A program made the position numbers and the translations under genes. The notes below the pieces were generated by a model. That model ran no database searches. It saw only the letters and a list, made by a program, of their open reading frames with translations, and was not told the DNA's origin. DNA of 64,000 bases from Paenibacillus pabuli NBRC 13638 (GTDB lineage: Bacteria > Bacillota > Bacilli > Paenibacillales > Paenibacillaceae): positions 186,001 to 250,000 of the forward strand of contig NZ_BCNM01000010.1 in NCBI RefSeq assembly GCF_001514495.1, in the 5' to 3' direction. Positions 17,364 to 25,550 of the stretch are shown here, in pieces (within the stretch, counting starts at the first letter, position 1; the number at the start of each line of letters is the position of its first letter).

Positions 17364-18074
17364 ATGTCTATTGATTTCAACTTTATCTATACATCCTTTT
17401 TCCAGATTCTAAAGGCATTGCCACTGACACTCGTCATTACGATTGTACCGTTGATCGCAGGCTTTGGCGTTGGTTTGGTCACTGCTTTAATTCGAATCTA
17501 TAAGGTTTCCTGGCTCTATCGAATCGCTGATTTCTATGTCTCGTTTTTTCGGGGGACACCGATGCTAATGCACTTGTTCCTAATCTATTACGGAATTCCG
17601 TTGATTATCGACAAGCTTGCTGCCCGGTACGGCTGGGCCTTTCAGTCGTCTTCCATTCCGATTCTGGTGTTTGTGCTATTCGCCTTCTCGTTAACTGCGG
17701 GAGCCTATATGTCTGAGATTATCCGATCCGGCATTCTGGCGGTGGACACGGGGCAGATGGAGGCTGCACATGCGGTAGGCATGAGTACCTCCCAGGCATT
17801 GAGACGGATTATTTTACCTCAGGCGGTTGGTGCGGTTCTGCCGAATCTGTGCAGCATGTTTGTTGGTTTTCTGCATGGATCAACACTTGCGTTTACCGTG
17901 TCGCAGATGGATATTCTCGGCAAAGCGGATGTGGTCGCTTCGGTCAGCCTGAAATTTCTGGAGGCTTTCATTGCTGCCGCATTGATCTATTGGGCTCTGA
18001 CAGTGATCGCTGAACGGATTACAGCTTTGCTTGAACGCAGAGTTGCCGTGTATAGCAAAGGAGGGGTGTCATGA
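17364..18074 (+). CDS. Amino-acid ABC transporter permease (TcyM-like)
   Basis: The second permease, 236 residues, paralogous to the one just upstream. Shared motifs are FFRGTPMLMHLFLIYYGIP and the EAA loop EAAHAVGMSTSQALRRIILP. About five hydrophobic segments are visible. It starts four bases after the previous stop and overlaps the ATPase start by four bases (ATGA), so channel subunits and ATPase are made in step. Confidence 0.88.
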   Translation: MSIDFNFIYTSFFQILKALPLTLVITIVPLIAGFGVGLVTALIRIYKVSWLYRIADFYVSFFRGTPMLMHLFLIYYGIPLIIDKLAARYGWAFQSSSIPILVFVLFAFSLTAGAYMSEIIRSGILAVDTGQMEAAHAVGMSTSQALRRIILPQAVGAVLPNLCSMFVGFLHGSTLAFTVSQMDILGKADVVASVSLKFLEAFIAAALIYWALTVIAERITALLERRVAVYSKGGVS

Positions 18075-18823
18075 TTTCACTGACGAATATACACAAATCT
18101 TTTGGTCAGCAGGAAGTGTTGAAAGGCATTGATCTGACTGTGGAGCAGGGGGATGTTGTTGCCATTCTTGGACCGAGCGGGTCGGGTAAAACGACATTGC
18201 TGCGCTGTGTGAATTTTCTTGAACGTGCCGATGAGGGCAAGGTACAGATCAGCGGATTTACCGTAGACTGCAAGCATGCGCGTAAACATGATATCGTGCA
18301 GTTAAGGCGAAAAACGGCAATGGTGTTCCAGCATTATAATCTGTTCAAACATAAAACAGTGCTGGATAACGTTACGGAAGGGTTAATCATCGCCCAAAAA
18401 GTATCCAAAGCAGACGCTCGTGAACGGGCGTTGCGTGTCCTTGAACAAGTGGGACTGTCCGCCAAAATCAATGAGTACCCCAGCATGTTGTCAGGTGGAC
18501 AACAGCAGCGGGTAGGCATTGCACGGGCGCTGGCACTGAATCCCGAGGTGATTTTGTTCGATGAACCTACTTCGGCGCTTGATCCGGAGCTGGTGGGCGA
18601 AGTACTGTCCGTCATTCGATCCATTGCCCAGGAAGGCATTACCATGATTGTGGTCACCCATGAAATGGGTTTTGCCCGTGAAGTGGCGAATCGGGTTGTT
18701 TTTATGGATGGAGGTTCCGTGGTGGAGGAAGGAACACCGGAAGAAGTGTTTGTACGTCCCCAACAGGAACGCACTCGCCAATTCCTCAGTCGATATTCTT
18801 CTGACTGGAGTTATGTCATCTGA
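18071..18823 (+). CDS. Amino-acid ABC transporter ATP-binding protein (TcyN-like)
   Basis: A 250-residue ATPase of the polar amino acid family. Walker A GPSGSGKTT, the Q-loop VFQHYNLFKHKTVLDNVTEG, signature LSGGQQQRVGIARALA, Walker B VILFDEPTSALDPE and the His switch VTHEMGFA are all intact. It energises the importer formed with the two upstream permeases. A GC-rich terminator hairpin lies about 40 bases downstream. Confidence 0.92.
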   Translation: MISLTNIHKSFGQQEVLKGIDLTVEQGDVVAILGPSGSGKTTLLRCVNFLERADEGKVQISGFTVDCKHARKHDIVQLRRKTAMVFQHYNLFKHKTVLDNVTEGLIIAQKVSKADARERALRVLEQVGLSAKINEYPSMLSGGQQQRVGIARALALNPEVILFDEPTSALDPELVGEVLSVIRSIAQEGITMIVVTHEMGFAREVANRVVFMDGGSVVEEGTPEEVFVRPQQERTRQFLSRYSSDWSYVI

Positions 18824-18860
18824 CGATATAGGCGCAAGCTGGAGTAACTGACGATCCCGG

Positions 18861-18906
18861 CCCGGCATATGCTGTAGCAGGCAAATGCTGATAGGCCGGG
18901 TTTTTC
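18861..18906 (+). terminator. Intrinsic terminator of the cystine importer operon
   Basis: CCCGGCATAT and ATAGGCCGGG pair with one mismatch around a structured loop, followed by TTTTT at 18901-18905. It separates the importer operon from the glycosylation locus. Confidence 0.75.
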
Positions 18907-18944
18907 TATGGGTGAAGCAGGCCGTGACGGTAAGGAGGAGGATC

Positions 18945-19232
18945 ATGCAGAGCAAAATCGATGAAATCATCACACATATTGCACATTCCCACCAGCAGAT
19001 CGCACGTGTGCTGGATGCCAAACGCCAAGTCGCTGTGCGCATGTCTGAAATCATCAATCATTTGCCAGATATCGAACCGGAGCTGGATGGCGTTGACGGT
19101 CTGCTGGATAGCTCGGGACAAATCAACAAAAGTATCATCTCCTATTTGGGAGGCCTTGCAGATCTGGAAGAAGCTGTAGCCGAAACGCTGACCCAGGTCA
19201 TGAAGGAGATGGCGGTTCAAGAGGAAGAATAA
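18945..19232 (+). CDS. Small helical protein, first gene of the spore-surface glycosylation locus
   Basis: A 95-residue protein with no recognised family. It is predicted all-helical and starts QSKIDEIITHIAHSHQQIARVLDAKRQ. The phrase IAHSxQ(Q)xxARxLD recurs in the protein two genes downstream (IAHSQQALARILDSVAS), so the two are paralogues. The start follows a strong AAGGAGGAGG; the longer frame from 18885 lacks a site. It opens a run of small genes that leads into two CgeB-type glycosyltransferases, so a scaffold or structural role in the spore outer layer is possible but unproven. Confidence 0.68.
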   Translation: MQSKIDEIITHIAHSHQQIARVLDAKRQVAVRMSEIINHLPDIEPELDGVDGLLDSSGQINKSIISYLGGLADLEEAVAETLTQVMKEMAVQEEE

Positions 19233-19249
19233 GCCCGGAAGGCGGGTGA

Positions 19250-19594
19250 ATGGACATGAGTAGAGAACAAAGCCTTATCCTGATGTTGGATGCAGCCGCC
19301 AAAATGCAGTGGAATATTGCCCTCATTCTGGAGGCTAAGGCGATCGAAGCCGAGAAGGTAAGGAACTGGGCGCTGAACCATCTGAACGGTGAAGCTTTTT
19401 TGACCCATGGTGATCAGGTGGCAGAGCCACTCAAAATGCATGATCAGCTGGTGGAAATACTGGAAGGATTGACCCGGATGGAAACCGGATTGTGCAACAA
19501 TTTGAAAGCGATCATGGTGCAGAACGATGGTGAAGAGGGCGGTATGGACAGCGGCATGTTTGGCGGTATGGATATGGGGGATCTCGAAAAATGA
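19250..19594 (+). CDS. Small helical protein, second gene of the glycosylation locus
   Basis: A 114-residue acidic protein with no recognised family. It is helical through about residue 95, with LMLDAAAKMQWNIALILEAKAIEAEKVRNW near its start. It ends in a short Met/Gly/Asp-rich tail (GGMDSGMFGGMDMGDLE). GGAAGG seven bases before the ATG supports the start. It overlaps the next gene by four bases, so it is coupled. Its helical layout resembles that of its two neighbours, although identity is low. Confidence 0.65.
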   Translation: MDMSREQSLILMLDAAAKMQWNIALILEAKAIEAEKVRNWALNHLNGEAFLTHGDQVAEPLKMHDQLVEILEGLTRMETGLCNNLKAIMVQNDGEEGGMDSGMFGGMDMGDLEK

Positions 19595-19962
19595 GTTTGT
19601 TGCGGCGTGAGCAGGAAGCGAAACTGGCCCTCATTGAATCCATCGCACATAGTCAGCAGGCGCTTGCCCGTATTCTGGACAGTGTGGCCAGCGTGTCTGC
19701 CCACTCGGAAGTATCCGCCCGCAGTCTCGCCGAGAACATTCGTTTGCTGAGCCGTTATCAAGAAGAGATGTCCCGGATGGTTACGGGTATAAGGCTGGCA
19801 CGGATCCAGCATGGAGAGCCTGGAACGCCTTGGCTCAAGGACCCTGGCTATGCGTTACGTATGGTCCGGAATATACAGGAGGAATGTTCACATGTTAAAG
19901 AAGAAAAAAATACGTCTGAGAACGAAAAGAACTCTGCTTGCCCGCGGAGCCCGTCTGCGTAA
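19591..19962 (+). CDS. Small helical protein, third gene of the glycosylation locus
   Basis: A 123-residue protein with no recognised family. Near residues 10-27 it repeats the IAHSQQALARILDSVAS pattern of the first small gene. The first 85 residues are helical; the tail is charged. The start overlaps the previous stop (ATGA). The last 71 bases overlap the next gene in another frame, which is unusually long for an operon overlap. The overlapped C-terminus is therefore either dispensable or shaped by the other frame. Confidence 0.62.
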   Translation: MSLLRREQEAKLALIESIAHSQQALARILDSVASVSAHSEVSARSLAENIRLLSRYQEEMSRMVTGIRLARIQHGEPGTPWLKDPGYALRMVRNIQEECSHVKEEKNTSENEKNSACPRSPSA

Positions 19963-20233
19963 AATCCGTAAACTGCGTGCGCTCAGAGGCAAACGTGTAT
20001 TGCACAAACGTACCCTTAAAGGACGCAGTGCGTGGCTCAAAAAAAAGAAACGTGCGGTACGACGGCACCGGAGTCTGAAGCCGGCACAACCGTTCGTCCC
20101 GGCTACCCCTACCGATCCGAACCCGGACAGCGCCTACAGCCAGGGGTACAACGAAGCGTACAACGAGGGATTCAACGCGGGTTTCGCCAAGGGGTTCGAG
20201 GACGGACATCAACTGGCTTACAAAGCGCAATAA
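19892..20233 (+). CDS. Small polybasic protein with a C-terminal Gly-aromatic repeat
   Basis: A 113-residue protein in two parts. Residues about 1-68 are extremely rich in Lys and Arg (MLKKKKIRLRTKRTLLARG and similar). A Pro-rich link (FVPATPTDPNPDSAY) follows. The last 28 residues repeat a four-residue pattern, GYNEAYNEGFNAGFAKGFEDG. AGGAGGA six bases before ATG 19892 sets the start. The basic part recalls positively charged spore-coat proteins such as CotG only in composition. Related Gly-rich motifs occur near the N-termini of the two glycosyltransferases that follow. Confidence 0.68.
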   Translation: MLKKKKIRLRTKRTLLARGARLRKIRKLRALRGKRVLHKRTLKGRSAWLKKKKRAVRRHRSLKPAQPFVPATPTDPNPDSAYSQGYNEAYNEGFNAGFAKGFEDGHQLAYKAQ

Positions 20234-20491
20234 CAGAATAAGTGTGCATGTACCTGGTGGTTATAGATACATGTCCAGTGTATGACGATTGCCCGGGGGG
20301 ACAGATCCCTCCGGGTTATTTGTGTTACCGCAGATGCGGACATGCCCGTGCAGGCAGATGTGGAGGGCAGACGCCAATTTTGCGCCTTGCAGGACACCCG
20401 TCCATGATGCATCTGACCCCGGGGCATATCCTTTAGAGGGAACACCAATCTCGGGGAGAATCCGAAATCGGATCTCCTGAAGGAAGACAGG
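20234..20491 (+). other. Non-coding leader before the first CgeB-type gene, with hairpins
   Basis: Two hairpins are visible in this 258-base gap. CCCGGGGGGA/TCCCTCCGGG (20292-20315) has a tetraloop and one wobble pair. GGAGAATCCGA/TCGGATCTCC (20455-20477) lies just before the GTG start and its AAGGAA site. No convincing T run follows the first, so attenuation or mRNA stabilisation is as likely as termination. Short open frames here have no ribosome binding sites. Confidence 0.4.
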
Positions 20492-21586
20492 GTGAAGGAT
20501 GTGGCAAAACGACGACACAGACCGCCTACAGAAGCGGAGACGGCATACCGCGGCGGATATGCAGAAGGCCGCAGATTTGGCGGCTGTCAAGCGATGATGG
20601 AGCGAGTGGAGATGTTTGAGCCGACCGTGCGGGATATGAAAGTGCTGTATATTCCGCAGGGATTCGATGCCATCGATGAAGGCGTCACTTTGGCATTGCA
20701 GCAATCTGTACGTGAGTGTGTTGTCGGATCGCCGGCAACCATGCTGCAGGATGCCAGCCAGCACAGACCAGACCTGGTATTGGTTATGAATGGACTGCAC
20801 GTATTTCCTCCCGATCATCTGGAACAGGTGAACGGCATAAGGGCACTGGGTATTCGAACGGCGGTATGGTTTGTGGATGATCCGTATTTTACCGAAGATA
20901 CAACAACCATCTGTCAGCATTATGATGTCGTGTTCACGCATGAGGAAGCGGCTGTACCCTTCTATACGGCACATGGAGCGAATCGGGTGATTTATATGCC
21001 GCTCGGTGTGAATCCGGGGATGTTTCAACCAAGGCGTACGGCACCTCAGCACCAGTACGACATTTGTTTTATCGGCACCGGGTTCTGGAACCGGATTGCG
21101 CTGTTCGACGAGCTGGCTCCTTTTCTGGCAGACAAAAGAGTGTTTATTGCCGGCAGCCAGTGGAACCGTCTTACACGCTTCGATGTTCTTGGCCGCTTCA
21201 TCCATGAAGGCTGGATTGATCCCGGAACAACCGTCGATTATTATAACGGCGCCAAAATCGTCATTAACATTCACCGGACTTGCGAAAATGGAGAAGACAA
21301 TCGCAATACGCATCATCTCGAGGGTCATTCCATTAATCCGCGTACGTATGAGATCAGTGCTTGCGGAACGATGCAGATTACGGATGCGCGCCAGGATCTG
21401 CCCCGTTATTACCGGCCTGGATATGACATTGAGACCTTTACAACCGCGGCTGAGCTCCAGCGCAAAATCAAGTATTACCTTCATCATGAAGAAGAACGCC
21501 AAGCCTTGGCTTGGCGGGGGCTGCTCACCACGATGAATCAGCATACGTTCACCCGTCGTATCGCTCAGCTGCTGGGGCATGTGTAG
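20492..21586 (+). CDS. CgeB-family glycosyltransferase, spore-surface type (first of two)
   Basis: A 364-residue GT-B-type glycosyltransferase resembling CgeB proteins of the spore crust. A basic N-terminus (VAKRRHRPP) is followed by a Gly-rich motif YRGGYAEGRRFGG near residues 18-30. The nucleotide-sugar half contains FIGTGFWNRIALFDEL, YYNGAKIVINIHR and NPRTYEISACGTMQITDARQ, the conserved CgeB C-terminal block. The start is GTG with AAGGAA six bases before it. The acceptor is probably a coat or crust protein; the donor could be UDP-L-FucNAc made by the downstream enzymes. Confidence 0.8.
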   Translation: MKDVAKRRHRPPTEAETAYRGGYAEGRRFGGCQAMMERVEMFEPTVRDMKVLYIPQGFDAIDEGVTLALQQSVRECVVGSPATMLQDASQHRPDLVLVMNGLHVFPPDHLEQVNGIRALGIRTAVWFVDDPYFTEDTTTICQHYDVVFTHEEAAVPFYTAHGANRVIYMPLGVNPGMFQPRRTAPQHQYDICFIGTGFWNRIALFDELAPFLADKRVFIAGSQWNRLTRFDVLGRFIHEGWIDPGTTVDYYNGAKIVINIHRTCENGEDNRNTHHLEGHSINPRTYEISACGTMQITDARQDLPRYYRPGYDIETFTTAAELQRKIKYYLHHEEERQALAWRGLLTTMNQHTFTRRIAQLLGHV

Positions 21587-21648
21587 AGATCCCATCTGTA
21601 TTACAGAAGTAAAGAGAATCCTATCCCAAAAATAAAAGGAGTGGCGGT

Positions 21649-22788
21649 ATGTCTCTCAAACACCGTAAAACGAAAAAGTACGATGCGCCAGTGCTCAGCC
21701 TGGCTGACCAAGCACGCAAAAACGGGCAGCATGCCGGATATGATGCGGGCAAGGAAGAAGGATATCTGCGCGGCCGTGCCAACTATATTGTCAATTGTGC
21801 ACAGGAGCCACTGCCTTTCCGACAGATCCACGTTCTGTACGTATCTTCAGGTAAAGGATTTCCTTACTCTCCACTGGACGAGGCAATTATGGCTACATTG
21901 CAGGGCATGGTAGCTCAGGTGACCCTTTCCGATCCCCGCCAGCCCGTATCTGAAATTGCATTGCAAACCCGGCCTGACCTTGTACTTGTTCTGGATGGCA
22001 TGGATATTCCATTGGAGCATCTCGATGCGATTCGGCAAGCAGGCATACAGACGGCAATCTGGCTTACAGATGATCCGTATTACACGGATATGACGCTGGA
22101 GACCGTGAAGCATTTTGATCATGTCTTCACCTTGGAACTGAACTGTGTGGATCTGTATCGCCAGAACGGTTGCCCTTCGGTGCATTACCTGCCGTTTGCT
22201 GCCTTCACCAACCACTACTTTCCAATTACAACACCATCTTCGCTCCACCGGGAAGTTAGCTTTATCGGTTCGGCTTACTGGAACCGGGTGTATTTCTTTA
22301 ATCCGATCATGGCACAGCTGATGTCACACAATACCGTGTTTAATGGTATCTGGTGGGACCGTCTGCCTGACTATACTGCTTACGGTGAAAAGATTGAACT
22401 GGGTCGCTGGATGAGTCCACAGGAAACCAATGATGTGTATAACGGAACCAAGATTGTCATTAACCTCCATCGCTCCCACGAAGACGATTCAGTCAACAAC
22501 AATCATGTTAAGATCCCGCCAGCTTCACCGAACCCGAGAACGTTTGAAATTGCAGCTTCCGCTACCCTTCAATTGACCGATGCCCGTGATGACCTGGCAC
22601 GTTTCTATAAACCAGGTGTGGAGATCGAAACGTACTCATCCCCTCAGGAATTACTCGACAAGGTGGAGTACTATATCTCGCATGAGAAAGAGCGTCGTGA
22701 AATTGCTCTGCGCGGCCTGGAACGCACATTGAAAGACCACACGTATGGCAAAAGAATCAATGAACTGTTGACCATTATATTTCCTTAA
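21649..22788 (+). CDS. CgeB-family glycosyltransferase, spore-surface type (second of two)
   Basis: A 379-residue paralogue of the preceding enzyme, aligning along its length: FIGSAYWNRVYFFNPI, VYNGTKIVINLHR and NPRTFEIAASATLQLTDARDDL. The N-terminus is again basic (LKHRKTKK) and carries a Gly-rich motif GYDAGKEEGYLRGR near residues 27-40. Only the C-terminal half carries recognisable sugar-nucleotide-binding features. AAGGAGTGG precedes the ATG. Tandem duplication suggests two sequential transfers or two acceptors. Confidence 0.8.
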   Translation: MSLKHRKTKKYDAPVLSLADQARKNGQHAGYDAGKEEGYLRGRANYIVNCAQEPLPFRQIHVLYVSSGKGFPYSPLDEAIMATLQGMVAQVTLSDPRQPVSEIALQTRPDLVLVLDGMDIPLEHLDAIRQAGIQTAIWLTDDPYYTDMTLETVKHFDHVFTLELNCVDLYRQNGCPSVHYLPFAAFTNHYFPITTPSSLHREVSFIGSAYWNRVYFFNPIMAQLMSHNTVFNGIWWDRLPDYTAYGEKIELGRWMSPQETNDVYNGTKIVINLHRSHEDDSVNNNHVKIPPASPNPRTFEIAASATLQLTDARDDLARFYKPGVEIETYSSPQELLDKVEYYISHEKERREIALRGLERTLKDHTYGKRINELLTIIFP

Positions 22789-22806
22789 TCTTGGCCGGAA
22801 GGAGGT

Positions 22807-24444
22807 GTGCACTGTACCTGTATGTTCGCATGCAGGGTCCGTGCGGCCATGGCGATTAAACCTAAACTTATGTTGTTTTCACATGTGTGCAACACCCGCA
22901 GCATTACGGGGGCCGAGAAGCTGCTGCTTCATTTTATGAGGGAAATGGGCACCATCTTCGATTGTGTACTTGTGGTCCCTCAGGAAGGAAAGCTCGCCGG
23001 ACTTGCGCGGAGATTCGATATCCAGGTCAAAATATGTTTCCTGCCGATGCTTCACGGTGTGTACACACCTTACCGGGGGATCGCTACGGATGCAGAACAG
23101 CTTCGCCACTCACCAGCCTTCCAGGAGGTGGTCTCCCTGATCCGGGAGACTGCGCCTGAAATGGTGTTAACGAATACCTGTGTCAATGTGATGCCAGCTG
23201 TAGCAGCGAAGTCTCTGCAAATTCCGGTCATCTGGAAGATTACCGAAATTATTCAGGCGAATGAAGATACAACCGAGGCGGTACAGATGATTGGTCGTTA
23301 CTCGGATTGGATCTTAGGCATATCCGAAACGGCGGCAGCTCCATTCAAACAAGCTGGCATGAGCGATAAACTCACCGTGATCTCTCCAACCTGGGACCCG
23401 TCTCTGCCGGACCCGGACCGATGGGTGCACTTACGGGAACGCAAACGCAAAGAGCTTGGTTTCAAGCCATCGCAAATCTGTATCGGTTATATCTCTTCTT
23501 TTATATATGATGCCAAAGGTCTAAAACCGTTTATCGATATGGCGCTGCAATTGTGTGAGGTTCATTCACGCTGCCGGTTCTGGATCATTGGCACATCAGC
23601 GGACAAAAAGTACTATGACGAGTGTGTGTCACGGGTGAAAAAGTCAGGTTACTCTCGCAGGTTCACCTTTACCAAATTCGAAGAGAACATATCGCTGGCA
23701 TATACGGCCATGGATATCGTTGTCATCCCGAGTATGGTCAAAGAAGGATTTGGAATGACCGCGTTGGAGGGACTCTATTTCGCCAAACCGGTTATCGCTT
23801 TTGCTCAAGGCGGACTGAAGGAATTGCTGGAATCCGTAGGCAGTGGCGCATTTCTGGCTCCGCCTGGTGAGAGTCAAGCGCTGGTCACGCTGGCAACAAC
23901 CTTGCTGAATGATCCTGAACTGGCCTCCGATACCGGATGGCGTAATCGGACAGAAGCGGAAAAGCTGTACGGTATTGAAACCTACAGGGAAAAGCTGCAT
24001 ACGATGGTGACACAGTGGTTAATGCGGTTTCCCGGATGGTTTCCGTATATTCAGCCTCCGAATGGTCCAGTGTACACATGGGGTGAGGGGGGATTGAGAA
24101 CCGTGCTGGTTCTGGAATCGGCCACGGTTCGGGCGCTTTTACTTCCACTGACTGTGTTCCAGGCGTTTCCGCTCTCACCGTTACCTCCGATTGTGATAGG
24201 CCAGCCTGTCCACGAAGCAGCAGATTCCCGCTCAAGCAGCAGTACGGGAAGGAGTCGTCACCAGAGACCGTCTCATCGCAGCAGGATTCGTGATGGAGGG
24301 AAACGGGGGACGGGAACTGGCAGGAGAAAACGGAAGGTAAGCAAAAAGAAGCGTGTGCGCATAGGGCAACCGTCTGCTCGCAAACGTGCACCTGGCAAAG
24401 CCAGACGAAACCTGGTTCGCCGGAGAGCATCCAATAGACGATGA
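22807..24444 (+). CDS. GT4-family glycosyltransferase with a polybasic C-terminal tail
   Basis: A protein of up to 545 residues. Residues about 20-405 form a GT-B glycosyltransferase: SITGAEKLLLHFMREMG, IGYISSFIYDAKGLKPFIDMAL, then MVKEGFGMTALEGLYFAKPVIAF with the EX7E motif. A hydrophobic Pro-rich linker follows. The last 70 residues are mostly R, K, S and G (KRGTGTGRRKRKVSKKKRVR), which is foreign to GT4 enzymes. The start is uncertain: AAGGAGG sits too close to GTG 22807, and ATG 22822 or 22849 fit homology better. The next gene overlaps by four bases. Confidence 0.78.
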   Translation: MHCTCMFACRVRAAMAIKPKLMLFSHVCNTRSITGAEKLLLHFMREMGTIFDCVLVVPQEGKLAGLARRFDIQVKICFLPMLHGVYTPYRGIATDAEQLRHSPAFQEVVSLIRETAPEMVLTNTCVNVMPAVAAKSLQIPVIWKITEIIQANEDTTEAVQMIGRYSDWILGISETAAAPFKQAGMSDKLTVISPTWDPSLPDPDRWVHLRERKRKELGFKPSQICIGYISSFIYDAKGLKPFIDMALQLCEVHSRCRFWIIGTSADKKYYDECVSRVKKSGYSRRFTFTKFEENISLAYTAMDIVVIPSMVKEGFGMTALEGLYFAKPVIAFAQGGLKELLESVGSGAFLAPPGESQALVTLATTLLNDPELASDTGWRNRTEAEKLYGIETYREKLHTMVTQWLMRFPGWFPYIQPPNGPVYTWGEGGLRTVLVLESATVRALLLPLTVFQAFPLSPLPPIVIGQPVHEAADSRSSSSTGRSRHQRPSHRSRIRDGGKRGTGTGRRKRKVSKKKRVRIGQPSARKRAPGKARRNLVRRRASNRR

Positions 24445-25550
24445 AGGCAGGGATGACGATGAAGATCATGACGGTGCTGGGTACGCGACCTGAAATTATA
24501 CGTCTCAGCCTGATCATTTCCAAGTTGGACCAGTACGCGTCCAAACATATTCTGGTACACACGGGACAGAACTTCACGGAGAGTCTCAGCGGTCTGTTTT
24601 TCAAGGAGATGGGCCTGCGTGCCCCGGATTACGTTCTTCAGGATGAAGCGGCCTCCCTGGGCCGTCAGTTGTCCTCGATGTTCATGCAAATGGAAGACTT
24701 ATTGCTTCAGGAGAAGCCTGACAAGGTGCTGCTGCTCGGCGATACGAACAGTGCTTTATGTGCTGTACTTGCGGAGCGGATGGGCATACCTGTCATTCAT
24801 ATGGAAGCGGGCAATCGCTGTTTTGACCTGGAGGTGCCTGAGGAGAAAAATCGCAGGGTCATTGACGCCATTTCCACCATTAATATGCCATATACGGAAC
24901 AGAGCAAAAAGCATCTGGTTAGTGAGGGGGTTCCCAGTCGCCGAATTGTGCTGACAGGCAATCCGATCTATGAAGTGATGCGTCATTACGACACACAAGT
25001 GAATTCCAGCAAAATTTTGAAAAAATTGAAGCTAAAGTCCGGGCAATATTTTCTGGTTACGGCCCATCGGGCAGAGAATGTCGATCATCCCCCTCATTTG
25101 CTGGAGATTATGAAAGGTTTGAATCAGGTTGCTGAGGAACATGCGATGCGAGTCATATGCAGCATTCACCCTCGAACGGCCATTCGCATTGCCGAGCATT
25201 TGCAATTGGAGATGAACCCGCTGGTCGAATTTCACGAGCCATTCGGATTTTTCGATTTTGTCATGTTGGAACGACATGCCCGCTGTGCACTCACGGACAG
25301 CGGTACCGTCCAGGAGGAGTGCTGCATCATGGGGGTGCCTACGGTGACCATGCGTCGTACAACGGAACGGCCGGAGACGGTGGATTGCGGCAGTAATGTG
25401 GTCTCTGGTCTGGATGCGGAGCGTATTGCGGGCTGTGTGAAAGTGATGACCGAAATGCCAAACGATTGGGAATGCCCGCAGGGTTACAAAGCAACAGATG
25501 TATCCAGCAAAGTGGTCAAATTTCTGCTTGGAGGGAAAATGCATGTTTGA
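24441..25550 (+). CDS. UDP-N-acetylglucosamine 2-epimerase family enzyme (WecB/FnlC-like)
   Basis: A 369-residue GT-B-fold epimerase. It has the family start TVLGTRPEIIRLSLII, LLLGDTNSALCAVLAERMGIPVIHMEAGNR and the C-terminal DSGTVQEECCIMGVPTVTMRRTTERPET. With the next two genes it fits the UDP-L-FucNAc pathway, where an FnlC/WbjD/CapG-type epimerase acts last. Plain UDP-ManNAc formation is the alternative. Overlap with the upstream gene is four bases; ATG 24459 is a possible shorter start. Confidence 0.85.
   Translation: MKAGMTMKIMTVLGTRPEIIRLSLIISKLDQYASKHILVHTGQNFTESLSGLFFKEMGLRAPDYVLQDEAASLGRQLSSMFMQMEDLLLQEKPDKVLLLGDTNSALCAVLAERMGIPVIHMEAGNRCFDLEVPEEKNRRVIDAISTINMPYTEQSKKHLVSEGVPSRRIVLTGNPIYEVMRHYDTQVNSSKILKKLKLKSGQYFLVTAHRAENVDHPPHLLEIMKGLNQVAEEHAMRVICSIHPRTAIRIAEHLQLEMNPLVEFHEPFGFFDFVMLERHARCALTDSGTVQEECCIMGVPTVTMRRTTERPETVDCGSNVVSGLDAERIAGCVKVMTEMPNDWECPQGYKATDVSSKVVKFLLGGKMHV

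Noticed and set aside
19811..19891. N-terminal extension of the small basic protein from ATG 19811
   Set aside because: It lies wholly inside the upstream gene and lacks a ribosome binding site, whereas ATG 19892 follows AGGAGGA at good spacing.
20261..21595. A 444-codon open frame on the reverse strand opposite the first CgeB-type gene
   Set aside because: It is antisense to a gene with clear homology, has low-complexity Cys/His-rich composition and no ribosome binding site. GC-rich third positions create such shadows.
23885..24604. A 239-codon reverse-strand frame over the polybasic GT4 tail
   Set aside because: I considered whether the tail was an artefact of a real reverse gene. The forward frame is continuous, its stop overlaps the next start, and the reverse frame has no recognisable features.
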